Notes: a model not told the origin generated them from the letters alone. 64,000 nucleotides of DNA from Tethya wilhelma (GCA_964030475.1 CAXIPT010000002.1:2961289-3025288); one strand, 5' to 3'. Positions 22,031 through 34,884 are shown, counted from the stretch's first letter. Translations and numbers: made by a program.

Positions 22031-22468
22031 GGCTTAGAATGTTACTGTCGTAGAGAAGGATCCATACATACCACCGGCTGTACAAGTTCTGATACATGTT
22101 CTGCAGACGTTTGCTATCTAAGGCGAACGAGAAGCAATGGTGCGATCAGACACCGATGGGGATGCTTGGATACTAGTCAAAATGAGAATTGGAATAGCAC
22201 TTGTCATATAAACCAAGAAAATAGAGCTTACCATTGTTGCTCGAGTGGTGATGACTGCAATAGACATTTAACAGCGTACTTTCCCAGTGAAATAGCAACA
22301 ACTGCCACCAATGCACCCACAGAACCATCACCAACCACAGTAACACAGGTACCTGATTCATCCTCTTCTACTGTCGTTGCTTCACGCCCTCCGAATGGCG
22401 TTGTCGATCCATCGCCCACACCATTGCCTCCTTCTGATGTTACTACACCTACTTCGTCATCAGGTGGG

Positions 22469-22511
<43 letters not shown>

Positions 22512-24005
22512 NATTGACAAAAAATTAAGAAAATTGATGCATCCCGACAGGAAGAAAAACAAACTTAATCAAAACGTTACTGTAACCTTTGACCTTAGTT
22601 GATCAAATACATACTTGTAATACATCATTTCAAAGCTTGTTTCAAGTGCTTTTAGGAAATCTAGTTAGTTTCCTCGTATCATTTTCCTAATTTAAGATAA
22701 AGTACATTTTGTACCACAGAGTCAGTGAAAAATTGCAAAAATATCAAAATTTTAACCTGTTATAACTCGGAAGCCATACAACATTGGAACCTAAAAATTG
22801 TTGTGGTTTTATATCTCACGATATACTATGTGCATACCAACTTTGGATAAAATCTGAGGACATGCGTCATTTTTTTGTGTTGATTCCACACGGAATGACC
22901 CATTTGTGACTGTGTGTTATGGCTTATGACTCACTTGCTTCCATTGCCTGTAATATTTTGAGTACTTGCTTCCTGGGTTAGGCAGAGAAAGGCTTCAATT
23001 TATTTCACAGTCCCAGGATGTACTTCCTCAATCACTGCTAGTGTTGCTATGACCTATTCTTTTTGTTTGCTCAACTTGAGGGGATTTTTGAGTGTTGAGT
23101 TGTTAGTGTTCGTTCAGAATTCTCTTTCACTGTTTATGAACACACATATGTTGTTCGCATGTCAATACTATGACTCTGTTGCACACACACACACCATAAA
23201 TGCCTATTGCATGAAACACGTTCACAAAACATGCTTTATTCATTCTGTCATAGCCTGTGCTCATTCTATCATAGCACATGTATTACTGCACATGTCATAA
23301 TAATACTATACTTGTTACATATATGGTATTGAAAGTTTCAGCTTATAAACTACTAAACTAGTCCCTTCTTCCTCCCCTCTCTCTAAGTAATCCCCCTTTG
23401 AAAGTTCTAACTCACCCCTGACTCTTTTATCGTTTCTAATTCTCCTTCCCCCAATGCTCCACTCTTTAAAAATTCTAACTCACCCCCTGCTCTTTCATCA
23501 TTTCTAACTCCCTTCCCCTCACTGTTTGATAACCATCCAGCTCCTACATGTTACTGTAATGAAACTGGCTCCTCCCCATCCTCGAGCTGTGTGGACCAGG
23601 GTTACTCGTGCAACTCCCACTCCAAGTGTTACACTCGGAGATACTTTGACGAGGCCCAAAATAGGGTCCACACTAAGTGGGCGTGTCTTTCACCTACGAT
23701 GCCCGAGGGCGTGTGTAGCGGGAGCATGAACAACGACAAGAACGTCTACAAGTGTTGCGACGGCTCAAACTTTTGTAACCGGGATTTGGAACTGGTTTTA
23801 CCGATGGAGGAGAGTATGACAAGTAAGACCGAGAGGGGTAGTGAAGGCATGGTGTGTGTTTTTTTTTTGTTTTTTTTTTTTTTTGTTTTGTTTTGTTTTG
23901 TTTTGTTTTGTTTTGTTTTGTTTTGTTCTGTTTTGTTGGTTGTGGACTTTAAGAGTATAACCCCTGTAGTTATTTGTCAAAATTAGTGGGCAGTTGGCCG
24001 TGATA

Positions 24006-24053
<48 letters not shown>

Positions 24054-24314
24054 ATGTCGTGTGTTCATCAAGCACACCCATATTGATCGAGTGTTTGAAC
24101 TATGTTCAATTTCTGCTTCCCAACAACTAATTGTCTGTTTCCCTACATCCTTAATGAACAATACTCTGACCTCTGAACAACAAAGAATCTAGCTATTGGC
24201 TAACTTGCAATAGAACATACATATATACATACATGCATACATATGGTACAATACATACATACATACAATTGTTTCCGTGTTGTGATTTCTATTGATCCAG
24301 ATAGCTATAAGTCT

Positions 24315-24377
<63 letters not shown>

Positions 24378-27300
24378 ACTTCAAGAACTAATGTCTGTTA
24401 CACGTATTGCTGCTCTGACCTCTGAACAACTAAAAATCTATTGACAAACAACAGCTAGCATACACGCACTGATTATTTCAAACATACACACTATGTATGA
24501 TTTTTGTCAAGCTACTGTAGTCCCTTTTCACTGCAAAAGGATTACAGATTTTTTTGTCTTTCTTCAATCTTCCCATAATGCCATTGACTGACAACCACAA
24601 CAGTGACCCTTTTGTTTATGTTTGTTGCTTGTTACTTCAAGATTTTGAATGTTGATAAGGACTGTACACATTTGTGACATTATCTTCAAAGTGTTGCGTT
24701 TTGTTTAAAAATCAATTTTCCATGCAGTGTTATTACATCTTTCAAACAGTAGGAGTATTGTTAGACGGTGGAAGTGTTTTCTCCCTCTATTGCACTGACA
24801 GTAAACCATCTTGTTTTGGAATTTAAAATCGCTTTGTGAATTCGTGGAAGATTAACTTCCAGACGTCTTTGAGACTCTGTGTCTTTGTGTCTCCATTTAG
24901 CGAGCATGTAAAGAGAGAGAGCTCCCAGGTCATGAATATTAATGAGTTGTAATCTGTCTAGAGTGTAATTATAAGGGGTCATGGTCAATTAATTAAATTT
25001 AATCCTTTACTGTCTGTGAGGCTGTGGAAAATGTACTGGCTAATTTGATTTATGTCTCTCCTAATTTTTGCTACAATTTGAGACAAACATTTCTAGTAAA
25101 TATGTTAGACTGGTCTAGAGAACTGTTCCTGTGTTGAAGTAGTACTATTTTTGCTTGCCAGGTGGTTTAACTGTGTCATTAATTAGTACTAATAACTTCT
25201 TGGTAAATGAGACCACAAAGTGGATGAGCTCAGAGTTATTATGTGTATGTGTGTGTGTGCATGTATGGACATCCTTTGTGTTGCTGGTTGGAATGTAATT
25301 GTATTAGCTCATTGTATTATCTGACCTCAAGTAAATTGAAGCCTTCTTAGTTTCTTGTTGCTGAGTGCCCTAAAAAACAAGACAAGTGCATATTATTCTA
25401 CACCTATATATAAAATACTTTCAAGGTGAGAAAATCTGTATGAATCTATACCAATGTCTATTCCAATGTGAAGCTTTTAAGCTTTGCTAGTCACAAGATA
25501 TTGAAAGTTATTATAGTCTCTTAGCTAGTATATACACATAGGTATTGCTGCCAATTTTGTTTGTGTACTGTTCTTGTAAGTGATATTATAGTGTTACTTG
25601 TTGTATCCTCCTGAATATTCTGTTTCCATATAAGTCAAGGTCAGGAAGTAAGGATGGCTGTGTTGGTGGGGACTAGTGTTCTCTGAATTATTTTCATTTT
25701 GCACTGATTGTTTGTGTAGCTTTGTAGTAGCCACAGTGGTTGTAACACCCCACTATACTATACTCTCTGTTGCTATAGTACCCCAGGGTAATGTGTATAA
25801 GCTTTTTCCTTTCAGAGTGCTATCATAGTAGAGTTTGTATTTATACTGTCTATGACATATATAGCCTTATTGTTTCTGTTTATTCTAATTCTAGGCCTAC
25901 AATACTGAGTGCTTGCTATTATTTTTGCAATGCATATCTTGTTTATAAGTTCTAAAATTTTCAACTCTTTTTTTTTTTTCTTTCTAACTTGCCCTGTTGC
26001 CAACTTTTGGTTGCTATAGTGACTGCATGAATATGTAGTGGTGTGTCCTTCAGACCAACTTAGAGTACAAGTTGTGACCACTTGAGAGACCAGTCACAGC
26101 TGTTTTCTTTCTTCTTTTTTCTTTCTTCTTTTCTTTTCTTTTCTTTGAGGCTGGCCTTGTAAGCTTGACCTCCTGTAGTGTCTTGTTGTCTTCACTCTAG
26201 AAACTTATTTTTGTTGCCACTGCAGTTTTCTCCTTGACTGAAAATAAGCTTACCTTTGAAAAGGCTTTGTGTGCTAGACAAAGCAGTCTATCTGTGGTAT
26301 ACTGTTGCTAGCATGACAGCATGACTATGTGTGTTTGATAGTAATTGTCTACTGTTTATCTGTCTGTGTGTCTGTCTACTCTAAGGCTAATGTCTTTTGC
26401 TTTTCTTGGTGTCTGCCTAGAATTGTGATTTTAAAATCTCCCAGCAGACTAATAAAGAAATTAAACCTTATCACACTCAAACTATGCAATCAAGTGCTGC
26501 TCAATGACTTCAAACAGACCTTCCTCTGTCCACACCATTTCATTACTTCCCAGCCTCCAGCTGGTCATTGATTTTATCAGGCTGCTGATGAGAACAGTGT
26601 TGCTAAGGTTCACCTAACCTCAAACCAGTCTCTTCCATGGAAACCTTCCTTGATGTACATACATAAATACATACATACACCTTCCTTGGTTTTATGAAAC
26701 CTTTTTCGATTATACATACATACATACACCTTTGTTCACCAACCCAGTATGCAGATTGAATATAACAAACTTTAATTATGACTAATATAACACCCTACCA
26801 GAAACTCACTAACGAAAATACATACACCTTCCTTAGTTATATGTTCATGCATACATACAGCTTATACTTATGTGATCTGTTTTTATGGCCCAGAATACAA
26901 AATACTCAAATAATTACGATTGGCATTGATGTACATTGAACTTGTGGTTTCCCTGGTCCTTCAACACTGACTTCTGAAGAAACCTTTCTTTAATTCAGTA
27001 TAAGTGGGCTGCTTTTGTGGCAGTCTATAAATGCAAACACTTTAGTACATACAAAATAATTGTGTGGTGGACAATAGAATGTGTGTCTAACTGGATTAGG
27101 CTTCTTTGTCACCACATGCACTTTAGAATTTTGTGGCGAGACTTTGAGGTCAAGATGTTAAAAGAAGTGCTAGTCATTTAGTGTGGTGCTCTCTCCCTCC
27201 CATTTGAAGTTGGCCACTTCAAGAGTCCATGGGGGTCCATTAGCAGCTGGTAGCTATAACCCAGCTCAGTTTAATGTGTTTTTAATAAAGCACTGTGTAT

Positions 27301-28443
27301 TTGGTGATGTGGGAATATGGCATTCTTTTGAAAGAAAGTCTTTTAATTTTTTTTTCTTTTGTTGATAGCTACCAGTCTGTGTGCTGTTGCCAAGGCATAG
27401 CTGTGCTAGATTTGGTTTGTAGGTGGGGAGCCTGGGAACTTGAGGTTAAGGTTTTGGTAATCATGAGGGAATTTCTGTCCATAAGTTAGGTTCCAATTGG
27501 GAACCTAAGAGTTATCTAGTTGGGAGATTACAGGAATATTTGATTAGGCTGTGTTGAAAACACTCTGTTATGAGTATGATTCCGAAGTTTTGAAATACTT
27601 TAGTCAAAATTTCATCCCAAGAAGAGAAATTGTCAGGAACATGTAGGTGATTGTACCAGTATACTTCCTAACAGTCAAGTAGCGTGCTAAGGCTTGAGTT
27701 CAATCACACAGCTACTGTTTCAAGACATTGGTTTTCTTTCAGCTACATCAATTGTGCACTCTTGCATAATTAGTCATGTGTGAGCTGCATGTTCAGCTAC
27801 ACCAGTACAAATCCTGTTACCCATGACAATAGCAGTCACTGTCTCTATGCACACACATATGGAGGTACAGTTCAGTACAGGTGTTATTGTAGATTAACAT
27901 ATCTGTGCATTGAGCCTGCCTTTAATTTGTTACCATACTCATGCATTATTCACTGTGTAAGCAAGTAAACTGCACACCTGTTGTGTTTTGTGTGTGTTTG
28001 AGCTTATGGGGGACAAATTTGGGTATTAGTTTTGGGAACACAAGTACACTCACCAATACCACCTAATGGGTGTGTGAGGGTAGTGCTATATATCCCATGG
28101 ATCCAACTGTGGTATATTGGTGTAAAATGGTATAAAAAGTTAGTCTATAGTAAAGAATTTAACCTCTTGCTATGGCTTGGGGAATACTTTGTGATGTCTA
28201 CCTAGCTGCTAGGTAGGCCCTGTTGCTTAGCTCCACTTTGTGTAGGTAGTGTTAGATTGTGCCTTTGGTCTTGGTTCAAATTTATGACCCTCTTACTTGG
28301 GTTGGTGAAAGTTTTTGTTTTGCCTACCCTAAAGGGACTTAGTTCCACTTTGTGTCAGATTCAGGAAGAACCCCCTTCCCTTTGTCTTCCTGGTCTAGGG
28401 AATGAAGTTAGGGTATTGCTGACTCATGGGGGAAAATCTGTCA

Positions 28444-28485
<42 letters not shown>

Positions 28486-30561
28486 CTCTAGTTGCTGCTA
28501 GGCTTGCTATGTAGCTTGTGTTGCTATGAATAAGTCATGAGGTTGGGTGTTTACTTCTGAAGTGAAACTTGTAACTCAAGTGGCCAGTGGGTGTACTCTT
28601 CACATATTTTTATGTAATGGGTCATTTGCATACAGAGTAGCTCATGCATTTTGTTAAAAAGTGATCTTAGCTGCGAGCTAGCTGTTACTTGCATGTAAGT
28701 GGGATTTTTGCTTTTAGTTTCTTGTCAGTCCAAAACTGATAGTAGAGTAGTGTTTTTTGGTTGATGTCTAGATAAACATTGGAATGTATGCAGCAGTGTT
28801 GATATCAATAATCCACATTGAATTTATTCTTTTTTTACTGTGATCTTTATCTAGTAAGCTCATATCGCCTGTACAGTTAGATCTATAATGCTCAAAAAAA
28901 TATGACTCAGCAAACAATATGTACAGTTCCATCCTAGAGGTCACTAACAGTTTTTATTTACCAATGTTTACTTTAAGCTTCTGGACAATCATAATTGTAG
29001 TTCAGGTGATTTGACATCACCCTACCCATGCCTTGTCCTAGCTGGACCACAGGTTGATGTTTTATAGACAAAAGGAAAGAAAAGAAAGCCTATTGTTTTG
29101 CTTCCATTGTTCTCTAGGTACACCACTAAACCCCAAAGCATTTTTAATCCTCTGACCAGTTGCCAACCAACAGTGTACTTAAGAATTCCCCATGCTATTC
29201 TAACAACACCTGTTGGTGGGACCGATCTGCTAAAGGTACACATCTTTGTGTGCTGGTTGACTTAATACACAACGTTTAAGGGCAACACACAAGAATTTTA
29301 ACCTCCTTGCATACATCTGTCATCTAAAACCTACACAAGCGCTTGAACCAACTGGGTGTTGGTAATTGATATTAAATTCGCAAACCTTCAGGGCATGAAA
29401 GACATTTCCTTTGTTTCAGTTGTGTGCGCTAATTCGATTTGGAACAGATGCCTTACTATGGGCAGCTGTACCCCTACAGACCAACACCAGGCCACTATGT
29501 GATTTGTGTGTGTAGTGGGTTAGTGAGTCCAGTTACCTTTGGGTGGTGAGGTTGTGTAACCATAGTAGCGTTTGTGTGTGTGTGCATTGTTGTGGGCAGG
29601 CCTTATCAGGAGTCCTGTGAGAACAGCTGCTGCTTTTGGGCTTGTGCTTTGTAATGAGTGTGTGTACACAATGGGGCCAGAGAGGAAGTGTACAGTGTGT
29701 GTGTGGTTGAGTGGCTTCATCTAGAATTGTGTACATGTGTGTATGCTTAAATTTTATTAAAGTTTAATTTGGTGAACCTTATGTGTGTATGAACCATGCA
29801 CCTGCTGAAAGGCTTTGTTTCCATGGCAACCTAGCTTTAGTTGAACTCTGAGTTTTTGTAAAGACATTTATTGGTTGATTGCTATTGTGTGTGCATGTGG
29901 ATCAATGATTATTAGTTTCAAACACGGTTCAATTCAATTGCGTATGCATGGTTATTGCCTGTATAAGTTTAAGTGTATATAGTTCTAAGTTGATCTTTTT
30001 CTTCACAAAAAAAAAAACACTTTGTAAGATATTTGTGTAAATCATATCAGGAAGTTTGACCAATGAATGATCATTTCGTTCATGTAACTGCTACTAATGA
30101 GCTCAAATTTGTGTGCATGGATCAATGATCGTTGATTTTTCAAACACAGATTCAAACTCAATTGTGTATAGTTATAACCTGCATGAGTGTGTAGGTACAG
30201 AATTGACCTGTGGTATTTTACAACTTGTTTCTCTTCCTCCATTCCTACAGCATCCACCCATGGCCCATCCACAGCCAGTGGCTCTCCAGGCACAAGTCAA
30301 GGTGGTGTCGACATCTACATCATTCTCACCATTGTGGTGGTGTGTCTGCTGATAGTGGTGGGAGTCGTAGTGGTGGGTGTTCTCATCTTCATCTACCTCA
30401 GACATCAGAGAATTCAAGCTGATGTTGCAGCAGCTGTGTCGAAGCAGAAGAGAAACTCAAAGAGACATTTGCAGCTGAATGGCGTTATTGTCAACGAACT
30501 GGGCCATTCTTATTCCAGTGTTTCTGGAAAGACTAAATCATTAAATGGATTAATATCGTAG
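18567..30561 (+). CDS. Kinase-less TGF-beta-receptor-like (BAMBI-like) membrane protein
   Basis: Four exons, 18567-18657, 22032-22463, 23541-23822 and 30251-30561, all joined by phase-1 introns, give 371 aa. Residues 1-29 are a signal peptide. Domain 1 (32-110) has ten cysteines, starts CYC and ends CCSSGDDCN (99-107). A Ser/Thr/Pro linker follows. Domain 2 (176-256) again has ten cysteines from CYC to CCDGSNFCN. These patterns fit the three-finger ectodomain of activin/BMP receptors. A transmembrane helix lies at about 290-318 (IILTIVVVCLLIVVGVVVVG). The tail is about 53 residues to a stop, with no GS box or kinase. BAMBI has one ectodomain, a helix and a short tail and acts as a decoy receptor, so a modulatory role is inferred. 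A Ly6-type receptor is the alternative. N 22512 lies in intron 2. Confidence 0.8.
21340..21700. repeat. Diverged tandem duplication, about 185 bp unit
   Basis: Copy 1, about 21335-21515, and copy 2, about 21525-21700, share blocks such as tcagacaaga/tcagacaaag, gcctctggtgga/gcctctagtgga, cacatgcttg and gccagatagatt in the same order. The copies are clearly diverged and show no coding potential. Confidence 0.75.
21953..22030. repeat. (CA)n microsatellite forming a splice acceptor
   Basis: CA repeat with one CG interruption ends ...CACACACAG|GC. The final AG is the acceptor of receptor exon 2. Confidence 0.92.
22470..22512. repeat. (GT)n ending in an assembly N
   Basis: The GT run begins six bases into intron 2 of the receptor-like gene and ends at N 22512. 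Confidence 0.95.
23862..23937. repeat. (TTTTG)n tract
   Basis: Poly-T followed by about eleven GTTTT pentamers within intron 3, about 40 bp after the donor of exon 3. Confidence 0.9.
24006..24050. repeat. (GT)n microsatellite
   Basis: About 22 GT units in intron 3. Confidence 0.95.
24318..24373. repeat. (CT)n microsatellite
   Basis: About 27 CT units in intron 3. Confidence 0.95.
28446..28483. repeat. (GT)n microsatellite
   Basis: About 18 GT units in intron 3. Confidence 0.95.
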
Positions 30562-30925
30562 CGTAGAGTTTTGTGTTAGTTGTTTGTGAAATTTTTGTGT
30601 TTATTTGTTTGTTTGCTTGTTTGTGTTTATTTTTTGTTTGTTTGGCAGTTTTTGTATTATAATTTTGCATTAATTTTTCTCTTTTGTCTCAAATCTATTC
30701 ACACCACACCACCATTGTATTATCACTAGTACGACTAATAGTAGGTATCACAGTATTGTGGCTGTAATTATTAATACCTGCATGGCAAGGCCCAAATTTA
30801 TTATGACTTGTTTGTCAAGATGTTATATACTTCATTATGACATTGTATGAATACAATTTAATTTAATCTTAATTATAAATTGTACTTGCGATTGACTTCG
30901 GTTTACCTGTCTTGCATGCACTTGC
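28761..30925 (+). repeat. Left arm of a 2.2-kb inverted duplication
   Basis: Matches the reverse complement of 43150-45323. It starts at ttgatgtctagataaacatt, which in the other arm ends exactly at N 45324. It contains the end of intron 3, exon 4 and 3' flank of the receptor-like gene. Similarity is near-perfect at the 28761-29700 end and lower toward 30900. Confidence 0.9.
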
Positions 30926-31023
30926 TTCTTATGCAAACATAAGAGCTTAATGATCCATTCGATCAGTGTCAATGTCAAACATATTAAATATATATATAAT
31001 TGGTCAAAGCCTACAAAACACAC

Positions 31024-31069
<46 letters not shown>

Positions 31070-31083
31070 CCACACACACATGT
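30562..31083. other. 3' flank of the receptor-like gene
   Basis: GTTTGTTT-rich 3' region, AT-rich spacer and a CA microsatellite at 31018-31079. No gene seen. Confidence 0.6.
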
Positions 31084-32113
31084 ACACACACACACGCAAT
31101 CCTCTAAATTGAATCTGAATTGTAATAGAACAACAATTAAAATGAATTGCACAATAATAATGTATATACACTGCTATTAAATTTTTCTTGTCGACTGAAA
31201 TAATATTATTATAATTGTAATGTTTTGTGTATTAACAAAAATTAATAAAAATTAGTATAATTAGCATTTATTTATACATATTTAGTAGTGATGCGTGAGT
31301 CTAAAGGCATTCCTATTTTTACTTCTTTGAGAGAATTGTAGTTTTCATAATAAACGTAAAGGGTTTCGAGACTGAAATTGAATTGAACAGCATTACTGAG
31401 AGAGAGAATCTGGTCATCAGTAAGGGGGAAGTCTAATTCCAAAGTTTTTAGTGATTGATTAGTTTGGAGCAGTTGTACTAGTGAGGCTACATCTTCACAT
31501 TTAGATTCAAAAATATCTACAGTGGTTGAGGAATATTTCGCTTCGGGTATTACATAGGTGGAACTGGATAATCGGTGAATTGGAACCTGGACATCCGATT
31601 CATTATTAAAAAAGGAAGATAGAGTTAAGGTTTGTACATAAATATTTTTGGCCATTGCTGAAGCAATGAAGCAAGACAATTCTGGCTCTGTAATGGCTAC
31701 TTCTAATGTTGTAAGGTTGCTGTTTTTTTCTAGTAAACTTGAAGCCTCACTTGTCCAAGAATTCAACGTAAGTCCTACATACTCTAGTGATGAATGTGAG
31801 AGTACAATATTCAACATTATTTGAGTAGCTTCAGGGGACATTTCTATATCACCAATTAGTAATTTTTTCACAGTTGAAGATGGTAATATCAAGCAAGACA
31901 AAGCTTCTAAATCAGGGCAACCAAATTCAATGTTAGTTCCAGATAAGTCAAGTCCTTCCAAATTCTTTAGATAAGAAAGTGCAGAAATAAATTTCACCGT
32001 GGCTAGTCCTTGTTTAGACACTGGATTTCCTCTAATATCAATTCCCTGTAAATTTATCAGTAGAGGGATAACTCTAGCAAGTTGATCAAAGCTATTTGAA
32101 TTAAGAGCACAAT
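31084..32113. repeat. 1,030-bp direct repeat, copy 1, ending at an assembly N
   Basis: Appears identical to 32115-33144 at a constant offset of 1,031 bases, with only N 32114 between. It holds the last part of NLR gene A (stop at 31272, reading -). The structure is what an unmerged overlap of two contigs looks like, so the sequence should probably be counted once. Confidence 0.95.
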
Positions 32114-32114
32114 N

Positions 32115-33144
32115 ACACACACACACGCAATCCTCTAAATTGAATCTGAATTGTAATAGAACAACAATTAAAATGAATTGCACAATAATAATGTATATAC
32201 ACTGCTATTAAATTTTTCTTGTCGACTGAAATAATATTATTATAATTGTAATGTTTTGTGTATTAACAAAAATTAATAAAAATTAGTATAATTAGCATTT
32301 ATTTATACATATTTAGTAGTGATGCGTGAGTCTAAAGGCATTCCTATTTTTACTTCTTTGAGAGAATTGTAGTTTTCATAATAAACGTAAAGGGTTTCGA
32401 GACTGAAATTGAATTGAACAGCATTACTGAGAGAGAGAATCTGGTCATCAGTAAGGGGGAAGTCTAATTCCAAAGTTTTTAGTGATTGATTAGTTTGGAG
32501 CAGTTGTACTAGTGAGGCTACATCTTCACATTTAGATTCAAAAATATCTACAGTGGTTGAGGAATATTTCGCTTCGGGTATTACATAGGTGGAACTGGAT
32601 AATCGGTGAATTGGAACCTGGACATCCGATTCATTATTAAAAAAGGAAGATAGAGTTAAGGTTTGTACATAAATATTTTTGGCCATTGCTGAAGCAATGA
32701 AGCAAGACAATTCTGGCTCTGTAATGGCTACTTCTAATGTTGTAAGGTTGCTGTTTTTTTCTAGTAAACTTGAAGCCTCACTTGTCCAAGAATTCAACGT
32801 AAGTCCTACATACTCTAGTGATGAATGTGAGAGTACAATATTCAACATTATTTGAGTAGCTTCAGGGGACATTTCTATATCACCAATTAGTAATTTTTTC
32901 ACAGTTGAAGATGGTAATATCAAGCAAGACAAAGCTTCTAAATCAGGGCAACCAAATTCAATGTTAGTTCCAGATAAGTCAAGTCCTTCCAAATTCTTTA
33001 GATAAGAAAGTGCAGAAATAAATTTCACCGTGGCTAGTCCTTGTTTAGACACTGGATTTCCTCTAATATCAATTCCCTGTAAATTTATCAGTAGAGGGAT
33101 AACTCTAGCAAGTTGATCAAAGCTATTTGAATTAAGAGCACAAT
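32115..33144. repeat. 1,030-bp direct repeat, copy 2
   Basis: Partner of 31084-32113, starting directly after N 32114. This copy is continuous with the rest of NLR gene A. Confidence 0.95.
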
Positions 33145-34396
33145 CACAAAGACCTAGAAATCTCAGTGTTGTGCTTTCTTTCATTGATGTCACATTAATT
33201 GCTTGAAAATTTGTCAAACTCCATTGTTCTAGGATCACACTCTCTAGTGATGATGGAAAGAGTATAGTTTCTAGCATCAATGTGATATTTTCAGATGGCA
33301 TGAACTCATAACCAATTGTTAACCAAAGCAGACTAGAAAAAGGTTGTGTTATCAAACTAGACAAAGCTTTAATATCCAGAAAACCAATATTAATGTTGTA
33401 CATGTCCAGTCTATGTAAATATCTTAGATTAGACAAAGCGGTGAGGAGTTTTACTAATGCTCCCTCGTCTGCTGGGTTATTGCTGATGTCAAGCTCTTTC
33501 AAGTTGATAATAAGAGGGATTAAGTCAGCTAGTTGGTTAAAAGCAATTGTATCTAGATTGCAGTTGCGTAGTGTAAGCAATTAATGTTTGAAACTTGTTT
33601 TTGATGTAGGCTGTAGGAGAAACATAATCCATTCTTTAGCATCTCAACTAGACTACTACCATGAGAATTACTGTTGATAATTTCTAACTCCCACATACAT
33701 TTGCTGTTAGCGACACAACAGTTAACAGCAAAGCAGTCAAACAAACTAGAATAATTTCTCTTAAACTTGACCTTGGATTCTTTCAGCACTGAGTCACAAT
33801 CTACTTTCTCTTGTGCTTCATAGAGGCAATGAATAAAAAATGGCATTAGCGAACCATCGCTATCAAACCCTTGTTTTGATTTAACCATTTCCCACCCTAT
33901 TCCTTGGAAACCAGTTAGACCAGCTACAAACCTCCAAACTATATCCCTACTATCGTTTTGATTTTGGTGCTTCTCAAACACCCTCTGTTGAGCACTAGGT
34001 GTGAGTTGTGAAATGTGAAATGCTGCAAGAAACTCTTGAAGGGTGAGATGTAAGAAACTATGAGACATTGAAACTTTTCTTCTCATGTTTAACTCTGTTG
34101 GAGAATTCATAAAGCCAAAATGGATGAAGCTATTGGGAAGAGTGTGAAATATCACCTCATCTTTTTCAAGACCATCAAAAGCTAGTTTGGCTAATAAACC
34201 AAATGGCTCTAAGAGTTGTTGTGGAAGGTTTTCCAAGCATTCAGTTTCAGAGAGTTGCTTTGCTAATGGGTCATCTTCACCTAAGTGTCGTTGTAGTAAT
34301 GTCAGGCTCATTTCAATGTAGAGTTGAGTCATGGTTTGGGGAATAGGTCTGTTGGCTGTTCTGTTGTACCTATAGATATCTGCTGTTATTGCACAA
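32303..34396 (-). pseudogene. NLR gene A: NACHT C-terminal part plus LRRs, truncated and frameshifted
   Basis: Minus-strand 3' part of a NACHT-LRR gene. 34396-33553 reads from CAITADIYRYNRTANRPIPQ through SHSFLHLTLQEFLAAFHISQ to MWELEIINSNSHGSSLVEML, the winged-helix region after the NACHT core. Leucine-rich repeats (LTLRNCNLDTIAF, LKELDISNNPADEG and similar) follow in another frame, 33584-32303. The switch needs a one-base indel near 33585, where intact genes B-D read through. The P-loop and N-terminal domains are absent because the sequence starts at N 34397. NLRs are cytosolic sensors of microbial or danger signals (family knowledge). It could be a pseudogene, or a functional gene with an assembly error. 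Confidence 0.85.
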
Positions 34397-34397
34397 N

Positions 34398-34590
34398 CTG
34401 ACAGATTACCAACTGCATGCAAGGCCTAAAACTCACAAAAACTTTCCTCAGCACTCGTAGAGAGTGCTAATGGGAAGCCACCACAGTGCATGCCATTTTT
34501 GTCCTAACGTACTTTCTGACTGACCGTTACTTGAAAAGGATTTCCAGAGAACCAGAATGTGTTGAGCCAACTTTGACAGCACAAAGTAAG
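34398..34590 (-). repeat. Dispersed repeat family 2, fragment
   Basis: Begins right after N 34397. It is similar to 59030-59135 (gacagattacca, aactcacaaa, cctcagca, gccaccacagtg in order) and is the reverse complement of parts of 37060-37300. Confidence 0.7.
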
Positions 34591-34884
34591 TTCTTTTCAT
34601 GGGTACTACATTCCTTGATACTCGTTTTCATTATAAATAGGCCTAAACAAAAACTAGAGAGCTAAAAAAAAGTTTGAAACTTGGTGTATAAATTCATGTA
34701 CTACAATGCAGCCATCTTTGCAGTTAGAGTTCAAAGGTCATTACCCACGTGGCATTATTATGCACATGCGCATGCGCATTAGCCTCCAGTATAAAATAGT
34801 TCAGGTAGCTGCTACACAAGCTTTTTGTAGGGACTAACCAGTCTCTAATAGTTTCCACACTGTAGTGTTGAAAAAAGTGAATGA

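Larger units (their letters stand above)
18658..22031. other. Intron 1 of the receptor-like gene
   Basis: A 3.4-kb intron with a diverged tandem duplication (21340-21700) and a CA repeat that forms the acceptor. No nested gene was recognised. Confidence 0.6.
23823..30250. other. Intron 3 of the receptor-like gene, 6.4 kb
   Basis: Long AT-rich intron with several microsatellites and scattered catacata runs (about 24220-24270 and 26650-26860). No nested gene or intact transposon was recognised. From 28761 onward the sequence is duplicated in inverted orientation at 43150-45323. Confidence 0.6.

Noticed and set aside
31272..32183. A separate NLR-LRR gene beside gene A
   Set aside because: It appears identical to 32303-33144 across a single N and is best explained as the same sequence assembled twice.
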